Positions 1-8,002 of a DNA stretch of 64,000 bases are shown in pieces (the first letter of the stretch is position 1; each line of letters opens with the position of its first letter). Source of the stretch: Pseudogulbenkiania sp. MAI-1 (GTDB lineage: Bacteria > Pseudomonadota > Gammaproteobacteria > Burkholderiales > Chromobacteriaceae); assembly GCF_000527175.1 (NCBI RefSeq), contig NZ_AZUR01000001.1, forward strand, positions 4,217,001 through 4,281,000, given 5' to 3'. The notes under the pieces are model-generated. The model was not told the origin of the DNA, ran no database searches, and saw only the letters and a program-made list of their open reading frames with translations. Made by a program: the position numbers and the translations under genes.

Positions 1-446
1 TCGCGCAGCGCGTGCGCCATCTCGTGGCCGATCACGGCGGCCAGTTCGTCGTCGGTGAGCGCGAGCTTGGTGATCAGACCGGAATAGACCATGACCTTGC
101 CGCCCGCCATGGCGTAGGCGTTGAGCTCGGGCGAGTCGGCGACGTTGACTTCCCAGCGCCAGGTACGCGCGTCGGGGCGGAACACCGGGGTCTGCGCGAT
201 CAGGCGGTTGGCGACGTTGCGCACGCGTGCGGTCAGGGCGGGGTTGCTGTTGAGCTTGCCGGCGCTGCGCACCTTGTTCAGTTCCTGCGCGTAGGACTTG
301 GCGGAGGCCTGTTCCACCTCCTGCGACGACAGCAGCATGGTCTGCTTGCGCTCCACACCCACCGCCCCGGACTGGGTGGTGGAGACCTGGGCGCAGCCGG
401 CGGCGGCGGCCAGGGTAACGGCCAACAGCGACAATTTCCACGACAT
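1..446 (-). CDS. M48-family metalloprotease, lipoprotein (cut by window edge)
   Basis: The first 148 codons of a zinc metalloprotease of the M48 family; the C-terminal part lies beyond the window. The N-terminus is a lipoprotein signal with a lipobox ending at Cys18, so the mature protein should be anchored in the outer or inner membrane facing the periplasm. The zinc site HEMAH is read near the window edge (about residue 141), preceded by the usual region with AYAMAGGKV and a DDELAAVIGHE run. The family includes periplasmic quality-control proteases such as LoiP, BepA and YcaL of E. coli; which of these it matches cannot be decided from the fragment. It is followed on the same strand by nothing visible, and rubredoxin lies just upstream. 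Confidence 0.85.
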   Translation of the reverse strand, partial: MSWKLSLLAVTLAAAAGCAQVSTTQSGAVGVERKQTMLLSSQEVEQASAKSYAQELNKVRSAGKLNSNPALTARVRNVANRLIAQTPVFRPDARTWRWEVNVADSPELNAYAMAGGKVMVYSGLITKLALTDDELAAVIGHEMAHALR

Positions 447-480
447 CACGTTTTTCTTCCTCGTGCTCACGGGGCCGGGT

Positions 481-645
481 TCAGAACTCGACCATCTCGA
501 AATCTTCCTTGCGGGCGTCGCAGTCCGGGCAGGTCCAGTTGACCGGCACGTCTTCCCAGCGGGTGCCCGGGGGGATGCCGTCTTCGGGGCGGCCCGCCTC
601 TTCCTCGTAAATGAAACCACAAATGAGACACATCCAACTGCGCAT
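481..645 (-). CDS. Rubredoxin
   Basis: A 54-residue rubredoxin, a small cytoplasmic one-electron carrier with an Fe(Cys)4 centre. The two iron-binding loops are visible: CLICG with Cys6 and Cys9, and CPDC with Cys39 and Cys42, with the usual aromatic residues and the PPGTRWEDVP stretch between them. The length is normal for the family. It starts 35 bp upstream of the M48 gene on the same strand, so the two may be co-transcribed. The electron partner (alkane hydroxylase, rubredoxin reductase, or an oxidative-stress protein) cannot be told from this window. Confidence 0.95.
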   Translation of the reverse strand: MRSWMCLICGFIYEEEAGRPEDGIPPGTRWEDVPVNWTCPDCDARKEDFEMVEF

Positions 646-683
646 CGCCTTCGGCCCCTGCTCGGTTAAAATGATAATTCTAA

Positions 684-825
684 GAACCTGTTCACGATCT
701 GTCGCGAGCGTCCCTCAGCGGGGTGAAGAGCAGCGCAGAAACCGGAATGTACATACAGTACATGAGGATTTCGAGCAGTGCATGATCCCCGATCAGGGAC
801 GCGCAGCAAGATCGTGAACAGGTTC
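684..825. mobile_element. MITE-like element with 17-bp terminal inverted repeats
   Basis: A 142-bp non-coding element between the rubredoxin and thiD genes. Its ends are a perfect 17-bp inverted repeat (684-700 and 809-825, GAACCTGTTCACGATCT inward). It is flanked by the direct repeat TAA (681-683 and 826-828), which fits a 3-bp target duplication of the TNA type made by some IS5-family transposases. A smaller inverted repeat, ATGTAC...GTACAT, lies in the middle (about 747-763). No transposase is encoded, so it would move in trans. It separates thiD from any promoter further upstream. Confidence 0.6.
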
Positions 826-854
826 TAAATCCTGACCGACAAAGAGGCCAAGCT

Positions 855-1739
855 TTGACCACTCCTTCCCCTCTGCCTGCCGTATTGACGCTGGCCGGTT
901 CCGACCCCTCCGGGGGCGCCGGCATCCAGGCCGACATTCTGACGCTGGCGAGCCTCGGTTGCCACCCCTTGTCGGTGATTACCGCGATTACCGTGCAGGA
1001 CACCGCCGGTGTCAACGACTTCCTCGTCATGGAGGCCGACTGGGTCAACGACCAGGCGCGCTGCCTGTTAGAGGACATCCCGGTCGCCGCGTTCAAAATC
1101 GGCATGATCGGCAGCGTCGAGAACGTGGCGGTGATCGCCCAACTGATGGCCGACTACCCCGACATCCCGCTGGTGTACGACCCGGTGCTGGCCAGCGACG
1201 GCGGCGACGACCTCACCGACGACGATCTGATCTCCGCACTGCGCGACATGCTGCTGCCGCAAGTCAGCGTGCTCACCCCGAACAGCATCGAGGCGCGCCG
1301 CCTGGCCGCCAACGACCCGGACGAGGAAGACAGCCTGACGCTCGACGACTGCGCCAAGCGACTGTTGGCGCTGGGCTGCGAGCACGTGCTGATCACCGGC
1401 ACCCACGAGAACACGCGCGAGGTGATCAACGCCCACTACAACCAGGACCTCAAGGTGCGCCAGCACCACTGGGAGCGGCTGCCCGAGCGCTACCACGGCT
1501 CCGGCTGCACGCTGGCCTCGGCTATCGCCGGCATGCTGGCTGCCGGCGCGCCGGTGGAGGACGCCATCACCGACGCCCAGGAATACACCTACCAGACGCT
1601 GCTCAACGCCTTCCGTCCCGGCATGGGCCAGTACATCCCGGACCGGCTGTTCTGGGCACGTGAAGTGGCGGAAGAGGAAAGCGAGAACGGCGACGGCGCG
1701 CAGCAGACCGAAGAGGGAGACGAAATTGGCCACGCGTGA
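855..1739 (+). CDS. thiD: Bifunctional hydroxymethylpyrimidine kinase / phosphomethylpyrimidine kinase
   Basis: Phosphorylates HMP and HMP-P to HMP-PP, the pyrimidine half of thiamine, in the cytoplasm. The 294-residue protein has the PfkB/ribokinase-type fold. It shows the GSDPSGGAGIQAD substrate-binding start (about 16-28), the DPVLASDGG segment, and the C-terminal anion-hole motif GSGCTLASAIAG. The start is a TTG, placed by an AAAGAGG ribosome site 7-8 bases upstream and by homologous N-termini. It overlaps thiE by 14 bp. The acidic tail (EEESENGDGAQQTEEGDE) is an extension beyond the usual length. No TPP riboswitch is seen in front; the MITE-like element lies just upstream. Confidence 0.95.
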   Translation: MTTPSPLPAVLTLAGSDPSGGAGIQADILTLASLGCHPLSVITAITVQDTAGVNDFLVMEADWVNDQARCLLEDIPVAAFKIGMIGSVENVAVIAQLMADYPDIPLVYDPVLASDGGDDLTDDDLISALRDMLLPQVSVLTPNSIEARRLAANDPDEEDSLTLDDCAKRLLALGCEHVLITGTHENTREVINAHYNQDLKVRQHHWERLPERYHGSGCTLASAIAGMLAAGAPVEDAITDAQEYTYQTLLNAFRPGMGQYIPDRLFWAREVAEEESENGDGAQQTEEGDEIGHA

Positions 1740-2343
1740 GGGGCTGTACGCCATCACCCCGGACACCGACGACAGCGAGCGGCTGATCGAGCTGGTCGGC
1801 GACGTGCTGCCGCACGGCGTGCGCCTGCTGCAGTACCGCAACAAGAGCCAGGACCCGGTACGCCGGCTGTGGCAGGCCAGCCTGCTGGCCAGCCTGTGCC
1901 AGAGCCACGGCGTCACCTTCATCGTCAACGACGACGTGGAGCTGGCGCTGTCGGTCGGTGCCGACGGCGTGCACCTCGGCCGTGACGACGCCGCCATTGC
2001 CGCGGCACGCGCGCGGCTGGGGCCGGACGCGGTGATCGGTGCCTCGTGCTACGACGACCTCGCCCTGGCCGAGGCGGCGGTGGCGGCGGGGGCCAGCTAC
2101 GTCGCCTTCGGCGCGGTGTTTCCGTCCGGCACCAAACCGAACGCGGTGCGCGCGCCGCTGGAATTGTTCGGCCAGGCCAAGCGGTTCGGCGTACCGACCG
2201 TCGCCATCGGCGGCATCACCCCGGCCAACGCCGGCGAGGTGGTCGCCGCCGGCGCCGACATGCTGGCGGTGATCGGCGCGCTGTTCGACGCCGCCGATCC
2301 GGCCCAGGTCGCCGAACGGCTAGCAGCCACGTTCCGGCGCTGA
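1726..2343 (+). CDS. thiE: Thiamine-phosphate synthase
   Basis: Couples HMP-PP with thiazole phosphate to make thiamine monophosphate, using the ThiD product. The 205-residue TIM-barrel shows the family landmarks in order: LQYRNK near residue 37, VNDDVELAL and GVHLGRDD in the middle, the GASCY turn, GTKPNA, and the phosphate-binding AIGGITPAN near the end. The TTG start at 1726 is preferred because an AGAGGGAG ribosome site lies 7-8 bases upstream and homologues start there; an in-frame upstream start at 1660 would lie inside thiD. The overlap with thiD implies translational coupling. Confidence 0.93.
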   Translation: MATREGLYAITPDTDDSERLIELVGDVLPHGVRLLQYRNKSQDPVRRLWQASLLASLCQSHGVTFIVNDDVELALSVGADGVHLGRDDAAIAAARARLGPDAVIGASCYDDLALAEAAVAAGASYVAFGAVFPSGTKPNAVRAPLELFGQAKRFGVPTVAIGGITPANAGEVVAAGADMLAVIGALFDAADPAQVAERLAATFRR

Positions 2344-2360
2344 ACCGGATCGGCGCCGCT

Positions 2361-2376
2361 GGTTTCACGTGAAACC
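2361..2376. other. parS-like ParB-binding site 1
   Basis: A perfect 16-bp palindrome, GGTTTCACGTGAAACC, between the thiE stop and its terminator. It matches the chromosomal parS consensus TGTTTCACGTGAAACA at 14 of 16 positions; only the outermost base on each side differs. See sites at 20511, 35642 and 56318. Confidence 0.75.
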
Positions 2377-2393
2377 GACGGCCACAAACGCCA

Positions 2394-2427
2394 AACGGCG
2401 GGAGAGCGACTCCCGCCGTTTTTTTTA
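2394..2427 (+). terminator. Intrinsic terminator after thiE
   Basis: An 11-bp perfect stem (AACGGCGGGAG with CTCCCGCCGTT) around a 5-base loop, followed by eight T residues. It ends the thiD-thiE unit and lies between this unit and the convergent waaA gene. Confidence 0.9.
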
Positions 2428-2477
2428 TGCCGCACTCGGCCGTCCCGGAAAGCGGAAAACAGAGCGGAAACGGGAAG

Positions 2478-3740
2478 TCAGCGGCGCTCCAGGCCGAGCG
2501 CGATCAGCTCGACGATGCGCTCGCTGGCGCCGCGGTGGGTCATGGTGAATGCTCGCGCCGCCTGGCTCATGGCCTGGCGCAGGGCCGGGTCGGCCAGCAA
2601 GGCTAGCGCCGTGTCGACCAGCGCGCCGGCATCGGCCACTTGCCGCGCGGCACCGGCCTCGAGCGCCTTGGTGCTGGCGTCGGCGAAGTTGAACATCGAC
2701 GGCCCGAACAGCACCGGCACGCCGACGCTGGCCGGTTCGATCAGGTTCTGCCCGCCCAGAGGCAGCAGGCTGCCGCCGACGAAGGCGAGGTCAGCGGCGG
2801 CGTAGTAGCCGAACAGCTCGCCCATGCTGTCGCCGATCCAGACCTGCGTCGTGTCGCGCAGCGCGGCGCCGTCGCTGCGGCGCTGCACGGTAAAACCGGT
2901 CGCCTCGGCCAGCTCCGCCACGCGGTCGAAACGTTCCGGATGACGCGGCACGATCACCAGCAAGGTGGCGCCGACGCGCTCGCCGGCCGCGCGCCAGACA
3001 TCGAGGATCAGCGCCTCCTCGCCATCGCGCGTGCTGGCGCACACCAGCACCGGGCGCGCGCCAATGCGCTGGCGAAACGTCTCGCCCAGCGCCAGCGCCG
3101 CCTCGGGCGGGGCGAAGTCGTACTTGGTGTTGCCGCAGACGGCGACGTCAACGGCGCCCAATTGCTGCAAACGGCCAGCATCATCAGCTGTTTGGGCAGC
3201 AATGGCACGGAACCGGCGCAAGGCCGGCGCCATCAGCCTGGCCACCTTGCGATAGCCCTTGAGCGATTTTTCCGACAAGCGCGCGTTGGCCAGGAACAAG
3301 GGCACGTCCTGCTCGTGCGCGGCGTGGATCAGGTTGGGCCACAGCTCGGTCTCCATCAGCACGCCGAAACGCGGACGGTAGCTCCGCAAGAAGGCGCGCA
3401 CGGCACCGGGGTAATCGTAGGGCAGGTAACGCACTTCGGCGTCGGGATAGAGCGAACGCGCGGTGGCGCGCCCGGTCGGCGTCATCTGGGTGACGAGCAG
3501 CGGCGCGTCCGGCCAGCGCCGGCGCAGGGCCGCCACCAGCGGCAAGGCGGCGCGCGTCTCGCCGACCGACACCGCATGCACCCAGATCGCGCCGGTCGCG
3601 GCCGGCGTCACCGCTCGGCCGAAACGCTCGTCCCAGTGTTCGAGGTAGGCCGGCGCCTGCCGTGCGCGCTTCTTCAGGTAACGCCGGATCAAGGGCGTGG
3701 CCAGCGTCCACAACCCACTGTACAAGGCACGCCAGATCAC
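2478..3740 (-). CDS. waaA: 3-deoxy-D-manno-octulosonic acid (Kdo) transferase
   Basis: Transfers Kdo from CMP-Kdo to lipid A precursor at the inner-membrane face, an essential step in LPS core assembly. The 420-residue protein has the usual N-terminal hydrophobic anchor (about 6-20) and the GT30 motifs: WVHAVSVGETRAALPL, TQMTPTGRAT, METELWPN, NARLSEKS and GNTKYDF. Length is normal for the family. The GTG start at 3740 is chosen because it overlaps the waaC stop as GTGA, matches homologous N-termini, and avoids a long extension without homology. It is translationally coupled to waaC. Confidence 0.95.
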   Translation of the reverse strand: MIWRALYSGLWTLATPLIRRYLKKRARQAPAYLEHWDERFGRAVTPAATGAIWVHAVSVGETRAALPLVAALRRRWPDAPLLVTQMTPTGRATARSLYPDAEVRYLPYDYPGAVRAFLRSYRPRFGVLMETELWPNLIHAAHEQDVPLFLANARLSEKSLKGYRKVARLMAPALRRFRAIAAQTADDAGRLQQLGAVDVAVCGNTKYDFAPPEAALALGETFRQRIGARPVLVCASTRDGEEALILDVWRAAGERVGATLLVIVPRHPERFDRVAELAEATGFTVQRRSDGAALRDTTQVWIGDSMGELFGYYAAADLAFVGGSLLPLGGQNLIEPASVGVPVLFGPSMFNFADASTKALEAGAARQVADAGALVDTALALLADPALRQAMSQAARAFTMTHRGASERIVELIALGLERR

Positions 3741-4699
3741 GCCGCGCTCCGCACCCGCGCCAGCGCCGCCAGCACCTCGTCCACCGCCGGGCATTGCCCG
3801 GCATTGCCCAGGTTCAGCGCACGCGCGCCTTCCACCACGCCGGTCCGGGCCGGATCGGTATCGGTGTAGAGCGCCACCAGCGGCACGTTCAACGCGTTGG
3901 CCATGTGGGTCAGCCCGGTATCGACGCCGACCACCGCCGCGGCATGGCCGATCAGGCCGGCGGCCTGTTTCAGCGTCAGCTTGGGCGCCACCACGGCGGC
4001 GTGCATCTTGCCGGCCAGCCGCTCGGCACGGGCCTTTTCCTGTTCGTTGCCCCACGGCAGCACCGCCACCAGACCATCCTGCCGCGCCAGCGTGTCGGCC
4101 AGCTGCACCCAGCGCTCCTCCGGCCATTCCTTGGAAGCCCGGCTGGTGGCGTGCAGCAGCACGGCGTAGTCGCCGGGCAGCAGCCAGGCCGGCCGGGGAC
4201 CGGCGTGGACGCCGAAATCCGGCACGCCTTCCGGCTCGTAGCCGAAGGTCAGGCCGAACAGCCGGCGGTTGCGCTCAATCGCCGAGAGCTGGCGGCTGAC
4301 GCGGTGTTTCTTGTCGTAGAACAGGCTGGCCAGCGGCTCGCGGATGCTGGACCAGCCGTAGCCGGCGAGCGGGGCGCGCGCCAGCTTGGCCGGCAGCGCG
4401 CTCTTGACCAAGCCTTGGGCGTCCAGCACCAGATCCCATGGCCGCGCCCGCAGCTGCTCGCGGAACACGCGCATCTCGGCCCAGGTGGCCGGCGACAGCA
4501 GCGACTTGCGCCAGCGCCGCCAGGCGATCGGAATCACCGCCCGCACGCCCGGATGCAGGGCGGCGATGTCGGCGAAGCCTTCTTCGGCCAGCCAGGCCAG
4601 GCGCAGGTTGGGGTAATGCGCGATCAGGTCGGTCACGGCGGGCCAGGTGTGGATAAGGTCGCCCATCGACGAGGTGCGCACGATCAGCACGTTCATCAT
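3737..4699 (-). CDS. waaC: Lipopolysaccharide heptosyltransferase I
   Basis: Adds the first L-glycero-D-manno-heptose to Kdo in the LPS inner core, from ADP-heptose, in the cytoplasm at the inner membrane. The 320-residue GT9 protein starts with VLIVRTSSMGDLIHTWPA, keeps the KEWPEERW segment and the C-terminal VGVDTGLTHMANAL nucleotide-binding motif. Two adjacent ATG codons (4699 and 4696) are equally possible starts; no clear ribosome site is seen. It heads a two-gene unit with waaA, and its upstream region is the DnaA-box cluster. Confidence 0.95.
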   Translation of the reverse strand: MMNVLIVRTSSMGDLIHTWPAVTDLIAHYPNLRLAWLAEEGFADIAALHPGVRAVIPIAWRRWRKSLLSPATWAEMRVFREQLRARPWDLVLDAQGLVKSALPAKLARAPLAGYGWSSIREPLASLFYDKKHRVSRQLSAIERNRRLFGLTFGYEPEGVPDFGVHAGPRPAWLLPGDYAVLLHATSRASKEWPEERWVQLADTLARQDGLVAVLPWGNEQEKARAERLAGKMHAAVVAPKLTLKQAAGLIGHAAAVVGVDTGLTHMANALNVPLVALYTDTDPARTGVVEGARALNLGNAGQCPAVDEVLAALARVRSAA

Positions 4700-4721
4700 G
4701 CCGGCATTGTACGAGCGCCCC

Positions 4722-5134
4722 TGTGGTTAACCAAGTAAAATCCACCGCCAAGAACTGTGGATAAACGGCTGTGGACAAGTCGCGGCCGATTTATCCACAA
4801 TCTGTCCGAACGTTGCCGGCTGAAACAATCCCACGTTCATCAACAAGGCAAGTAGCTGAGCGAACAGGTCGTTTTCCCGTTTATCCACAAATGATGCGAC
4901 GCTTCTTCTGTAGTTTCATTTTATAAAAGGGCGTCAATGAAAAGACCGATGCCGGGCAAAATGCGCTGCTCACAGCCGGCACGCACAAGCTGCTGACAAG
5001 CTGTGGGTAAGAGATGTCAATCGGCGGGTCTGCAATTTATCCACAAGCGATGCAAGCCTTGAAACGATGTTTGGCAACAGCTTTTCAAGTAGGCCAAGGT
5101 ATTGATAAATAATCAGGAAAACGACTTGTCCACA
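4722..5134. other. Cluster of eight DnaA-box-like 9-mers (candidate replication origin)
   Basis: In the gene-free 4700-5195 interval there are four perfect TTATCCACA boxes: 4791-4799, 4881-4889 and 5037-5045 on the plus strand, and 4756-4764 on the minus strand. Four more carry one mismatch: 4722-4730, 4770-4778, 5002-5010 and 5126-5134. AT-rich tracts lie at about 4911-4928, 5102-5118 and 5165-5182, in otherwise GC-rich DNA. Flanking genes diverge from it. A parS-like site is 2.4 kb away. It could be oriC, or a DnaA-titration site of the datA kind; dnaA and dnaN are not in the window. Confidence 0.6.
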
Positions 5135-5195
5135 GCTGGACTAGCGCTTCTACCAGTTTCTTCCGTTTTTATATTTAAAGGGCTAACAAAACACC

Positions 5196-5954
5196 ATGAG
5201 CTCAGCATTGAGCATCGTTCTGATCACCAAAAATGCAGCGCAACAGCTCGCAAGCTGCCTGGAGAGCTGTCGGTTTGCCGACGAAATCGTGGTGGTGGAT
5301 TCGGGCAGCACGGACGATACCGTGTCCATTGCTAAAAGCTATAACGCCAAAGTTATCCACCAGGACTGGCTGGGATTCGGCCCCCAGAAACAGTTCGCGG
5401 TACGGCAAGCCCGCCACGACTGGGTACTCTGCCTCGATGCCGACGAATGGCTTTCGCCAGAATTGGCCATGGAAATCAAAGCCTTGCCGAACAATCCACA
5501 GCCGGCGGCCTACCGTTTTCCGCGCAGCAACAAATTCATGGGGCGTTTCCTGCGTCATGGCGAGGGCTATCCGGATCTCAGCCTGCGCCTGTTCGACCGG
5601 CGTCGTGCGCGCTGGTCCGATCACGCGGTGCACGAATACGTCATCGTCGACGGGCCTGTGGAAAACCTCAGGGGCGACCTGATGCACGAGTCGGGCGAGG
5701 ACATCGCGCTCTACCTCAGCAAGCAGAACCGTTACACCGATCTGCAGGCGCAAGCGCTGTTCGCACGCGGCAAGAAGGTGGGCTGGCCCAAGCTGGTGTT
5801 CAGTCCGCTGCTGCGATTCCTCAAGTTCTACCTGCTGCGCCAGGGCTTCCGCGACGGCGTGCCGGGGCTGGTGCACATCAGCATCGGCTGCTTCAACAGT
5901 TACATCAAATACGCGAAGCTGATCGAGCTTCACCGTCTGGAGAACAAACAATGA
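5196..5954 (+). CDS. Family 2 glycosyltransferase, WaaE/KdtX-like (LPS core)
   Basis: A 252-residue GT2 enzyme of the WaaE/KdtX type, which in other Gram-negatives adds glucose to inner-core heptose at the cytoplasmic face. The GT-A motifs are present: LSIVLITKNA at the start, EIVVVDSGSTDDT, and CLDADEWLSPEL with the metal-binding DAD. The C-terminal half has the characteristic FMGRFLRHG and a basic amphipathic segment before YIKYAKL. Position next to waaC-waaA supports an LPS role, though it is transcribed in the opposite direction. Its stop overlaps the next gene as ATGA. The sugar specificity is inferred. Confidence 0.85.
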   Translation: MSSALSIVLITKNAAQQLASCLESCRFADEIVVVDSGSTDDTVSIAKSYNAKVIHQDWLGFGPQKQFAVRQARHDWVLCLDADEWLSPELAMEIKALPNNPQPAAYRFPRSNKFMGRFLRHGEGYPDLSLRLFDRRRARWSDHAVHEYVIVDGPVENLRGDLMHESGEDIALYLSKQNRYTDLQAQALFARGKKVGWPKLVFSPLLRFLKFYLLRQGFRDGVPGLVHISIGCFNSYIKYAKLIELHRLENKQ

Positions 5955-6928
5955 AAGTACTGGTCACCGGCGCTGCCGGTTTCATCGGTCGCGCCGTGTG
6001 CGAAAAACTGCTGGACAAGGGCGGGGTCGAGGTGGTGGCGGTGGATAACCTCAACGACTACTACGCCGTCGAGCTCAAGCACGCCCGCCTCGCCACGCTG
6101 CAGGGCCGTCCGGGCTTCGCCTTCCATAAGCTCGACATCGCCGACTGGGAGGCGCTTCAGGCGCTGTTCGCCGCCGAGCGCGTCGACTACGTGATCCACC
6201 TCGCCGCCCAGGCCGGGGTGCGCTACAGCATCCAGAACCCCCACGCCTACGCCCAGAGCAACCTGGTGGGTTTCACCAACGTGCTGGAAGCCTGCCGCCG
6301 CTACCCGGTCAAGCATCTGGTGTACGCCAGCTCCAGCAGCGTCTACGGCCAGAACGCCAAGGTGCCGTTCTCGGAGGACGACCGCGTCGACGCGCCGGTG
6401 AGCTTCTACGCTGCCACCAAGAAGGCCAACGAGGTGATGGCGCACAGCTACGCCCACCTCTACGCGCTGCCCGTCACCGGCCTGCGCTTCTTCACCGTGT
6501 ACGGTCCGTGGGGCCGCCCCGACATGGCGCCGTGGCTGTTCACCGAGGCCATCCTCAAGGGCGAGACCATCAAGGTGTTCAACCACGGCAAGATGCAGCG
6601 CGACTTCACCTACATCGACGACATCGTCGAAGGGGTGCTGCGCGTGATGGAGCATGTGCCGCAGGGCGCCGCCGGGCGGCCGCCGTACCAGCTGTTCAAC
6701 ATCGGCAACCACAACCCGGTCGAGCTGATGGAGTTCATCCGCGCCACCGAGGCCGCCTGCGGACGCGAGGCGGTGAAGGACTACTACCCGATGCAGGACG
6801 GCGACGTGCCGGTGACCTACGCCGACACCGCCAAGCTGCGCACCGCGGTCGGTTTCTCGCCCGACACGCCGCTGGCCGCCGGCATGCAGCGCTTCGTCGA
6901 CTGGTACCGCGCCTACCACGGCGCTTGA
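5951..6928 (+). CDS. NAD-dependent nucleotide-sugar epimerase (UDP-glucuronate 4-epimerase-like)
   Basis: A 325-residue extended short-chain dehydrogenase. It has the N-terminal GAAGFIG nucleotide-binding loop, the catalytic YAATKKANE (Tyr-x-x-x-Lys), the ASSSSVYG strand, and the RDFTYIDDIVEG segment. The closest well-known enzymes convert UDP-glucuronate to UDP-galacturonate for core or capsule sugars; the substrate here is not proven. The ATG overlaps the glycosyltransferase stop (ATGA) and has GGAG eight bases upstream, so the two genes form an operon, probably for surface polysaccharide. Confidence 0.9.
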   Translation: MKVLVTGAAGFIGRAVCEKLLDKGGVEVVAVDNLNDYYAVELKHARLATLQGRPGFAFHKLDIADWEALQALFAAERVDYVIHLAAQAGVRYSIQNPHAYAQSNLVGFTNVLEACRRYPVKHLVYASSSSVYGQNAKVPFSEDDRVDAPVSFYAATKKANEVMAHSYAHLYALPVTGLRFFTVYGPWGRPDMAPWLFTEAILKGETIKVFNHGKMQRDFTYIDDIVEGVLRVMEHVPQGAAGRPPYQLFNIGNHNPVELMEFIRATEAACGREAVKDYYPMQDGDVPVTYADTAKLRTAVGFSPDTPLAAGMQRFVDWYRAYHGA

Positions 6929-6977
6929 GCCGGGATGCTTGCAGGATCACGGCCGATATAGGATCTGCCGGCCGATA

Positions 6978-7016
6978 CGCCGTGGCAGGGCGATAAGGGC
7001 CCGCCACGGCGTTTTT
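6978..7016 (+). terminator. Intrinsic terminator after the epimerase
   Basis: A 9-bp stem (CGCCGTGGC with GCCACGGCG) with a 16-base loop that can pair further, followed by TTTTT. It closes the glycosyltransferase-epimerase operon. Confidence 0.8.
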
Positions 7017-7318
7017 GTCCTAGCAAGCTATTCGGCAATCCAAAACCAGCAAAACCGCGCAGCGGCCGTTTACGGGCCGGGAAAGGCCCTGTTTTAAAGC
7101 TGTTCATTTGGGATTTGTTAGCCATACTGCATGGTAGGGACCGGGTGTGCATGCCGTCGCGCCACCCGCTAACCAGCTCCGCCATGCTCCCTCGAACCCG
7201 TGCCGTCCGGCCGGGCTCCCCGCCATTGCCGCTGTCTGGCGTCCTGGCCTCGGCCTGCGTCGTACTGCCTGGCGACCCCGGCCGACTCCGCGTGCAAGCA
7301 GGCAGTGGGAGGAAATGA
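7017..7318. other. Gene-free interval
   Basis: About 300 bp between the epimerase terminator and the next gene. Short frames are present in several phases, but none has both a ribosome site and a plausible product. It probably holds the promoter for the secreted protein at 7319. I see no repeat or RNA structure that stands out. Confidence 0.5.
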
Positions 7319-7873
7319 ATGAACAACAAGGTAGTACCTCGTGTCTTGCTGGCCGTCGTGCTGGCCACGTTGGGGCCGGCCGCCGGTGCAGCGCAGTACC
7401 TGGTGATCGGTTCGGGCGGGCCCGAATACACCACCCCGCAGGAAACCGTCGAGGCGCTGGAGGAAGAGCTGCTGCCGACCTTCGACGCGCTGATGAAACT
7501 GGAAGCGGCCAAGAAGATCGTCGGCGGCGGCATGCCGGTGGGCGATCGCTCCTTCGCCTTCATTCTCGAGGCCGCTTCCAACGACGAAGCCGACCGCCTG
7601 TTGCGCGACCTGCCGGCCTGGGGCCTGCTGAAGTGGGACATCAAGCCGCTGCAGAGCTTCCAGGCGCGGGCCGAGAAGGAACGCAGCATCGTCGACACGC
7701 TGATGAAGAAGGTGACGGAACCGGCTCCCGATCCGGTCCCGGCCCAGACCCCGCCGGCCCCGGCTGCCGCGCCGGCGCCGATGCCGCCTAACCCGCCGGC
7801 GCAACTGGCCCCGCTGACCCCGCCGCCGCCTCCGGCCGCCCCGGCCCAGGTCGAGGCCGCCATCGCCCTGTGA
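7319..7873 (+). CDS. Exported muconolactone-isomerase-like protein with proline-rich tail
   Basis: A 184-residue exported protein of unknown function. Residues 1-24 form a signal peptide. Residues 25-115 resemble the small ferredoxin-like fold of muconolactone isomerase/YCII-type proteins: GGGMPVGDRSF, a DEADRLLRDLP helix and a WDIKPLQSF strand. The last 55 residues are a low-complexity Pro/Ala tail (PAPDPVPAQTPPAPAAAPAP and on), typical of a periplasmic spacer. The ATG at 7319 has GGGAGGA six bases upstream. An enzymatic role is doubtful because no substrate or partner is evident. Confidence 0.7.
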   Translation: MNNKVVPRVLLAVVLATLGPAAGAAQYLVIGSGGPEYTTPQETVEALEEELLPTFDALMKLEAAKKIVGGGMPVGDRSFAFILEAASNDEADRLLRDLPAWGLLKWDIKPLQSFQARAEKERSIVDTLMKKVTEPAPDPVPAQTPPAPAAAPAPMPPNPPAQLAPLTPPPPPAAPAQVEAAIAL

Positions 7874-8002
7874 GCCCATCGCGCGTCGGCACACGGCAGA
7901 GCAAGCGGCCTCGCACCGCTCTTGCCATCCGCCTCTTGGTCCCCTCATACCAGCCTGGAACCGTGTGCCGGCCCCCGCTTCGATCATTATTTGGAGTAAG
8001 CC

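Noticed and set aside
1382..1389. GCACGTGC palindrome in thiD as a further parS half-site
   Set aside because: Only the central CACGTG matches; the flanks needed for ParB binding are absent.
2478..4127. A longer waaA frame extending into waaC
   Set aside because: The extension is low-complexity and lies over waaC; the GTG at 3740 with GTGA overlap fits the family length.
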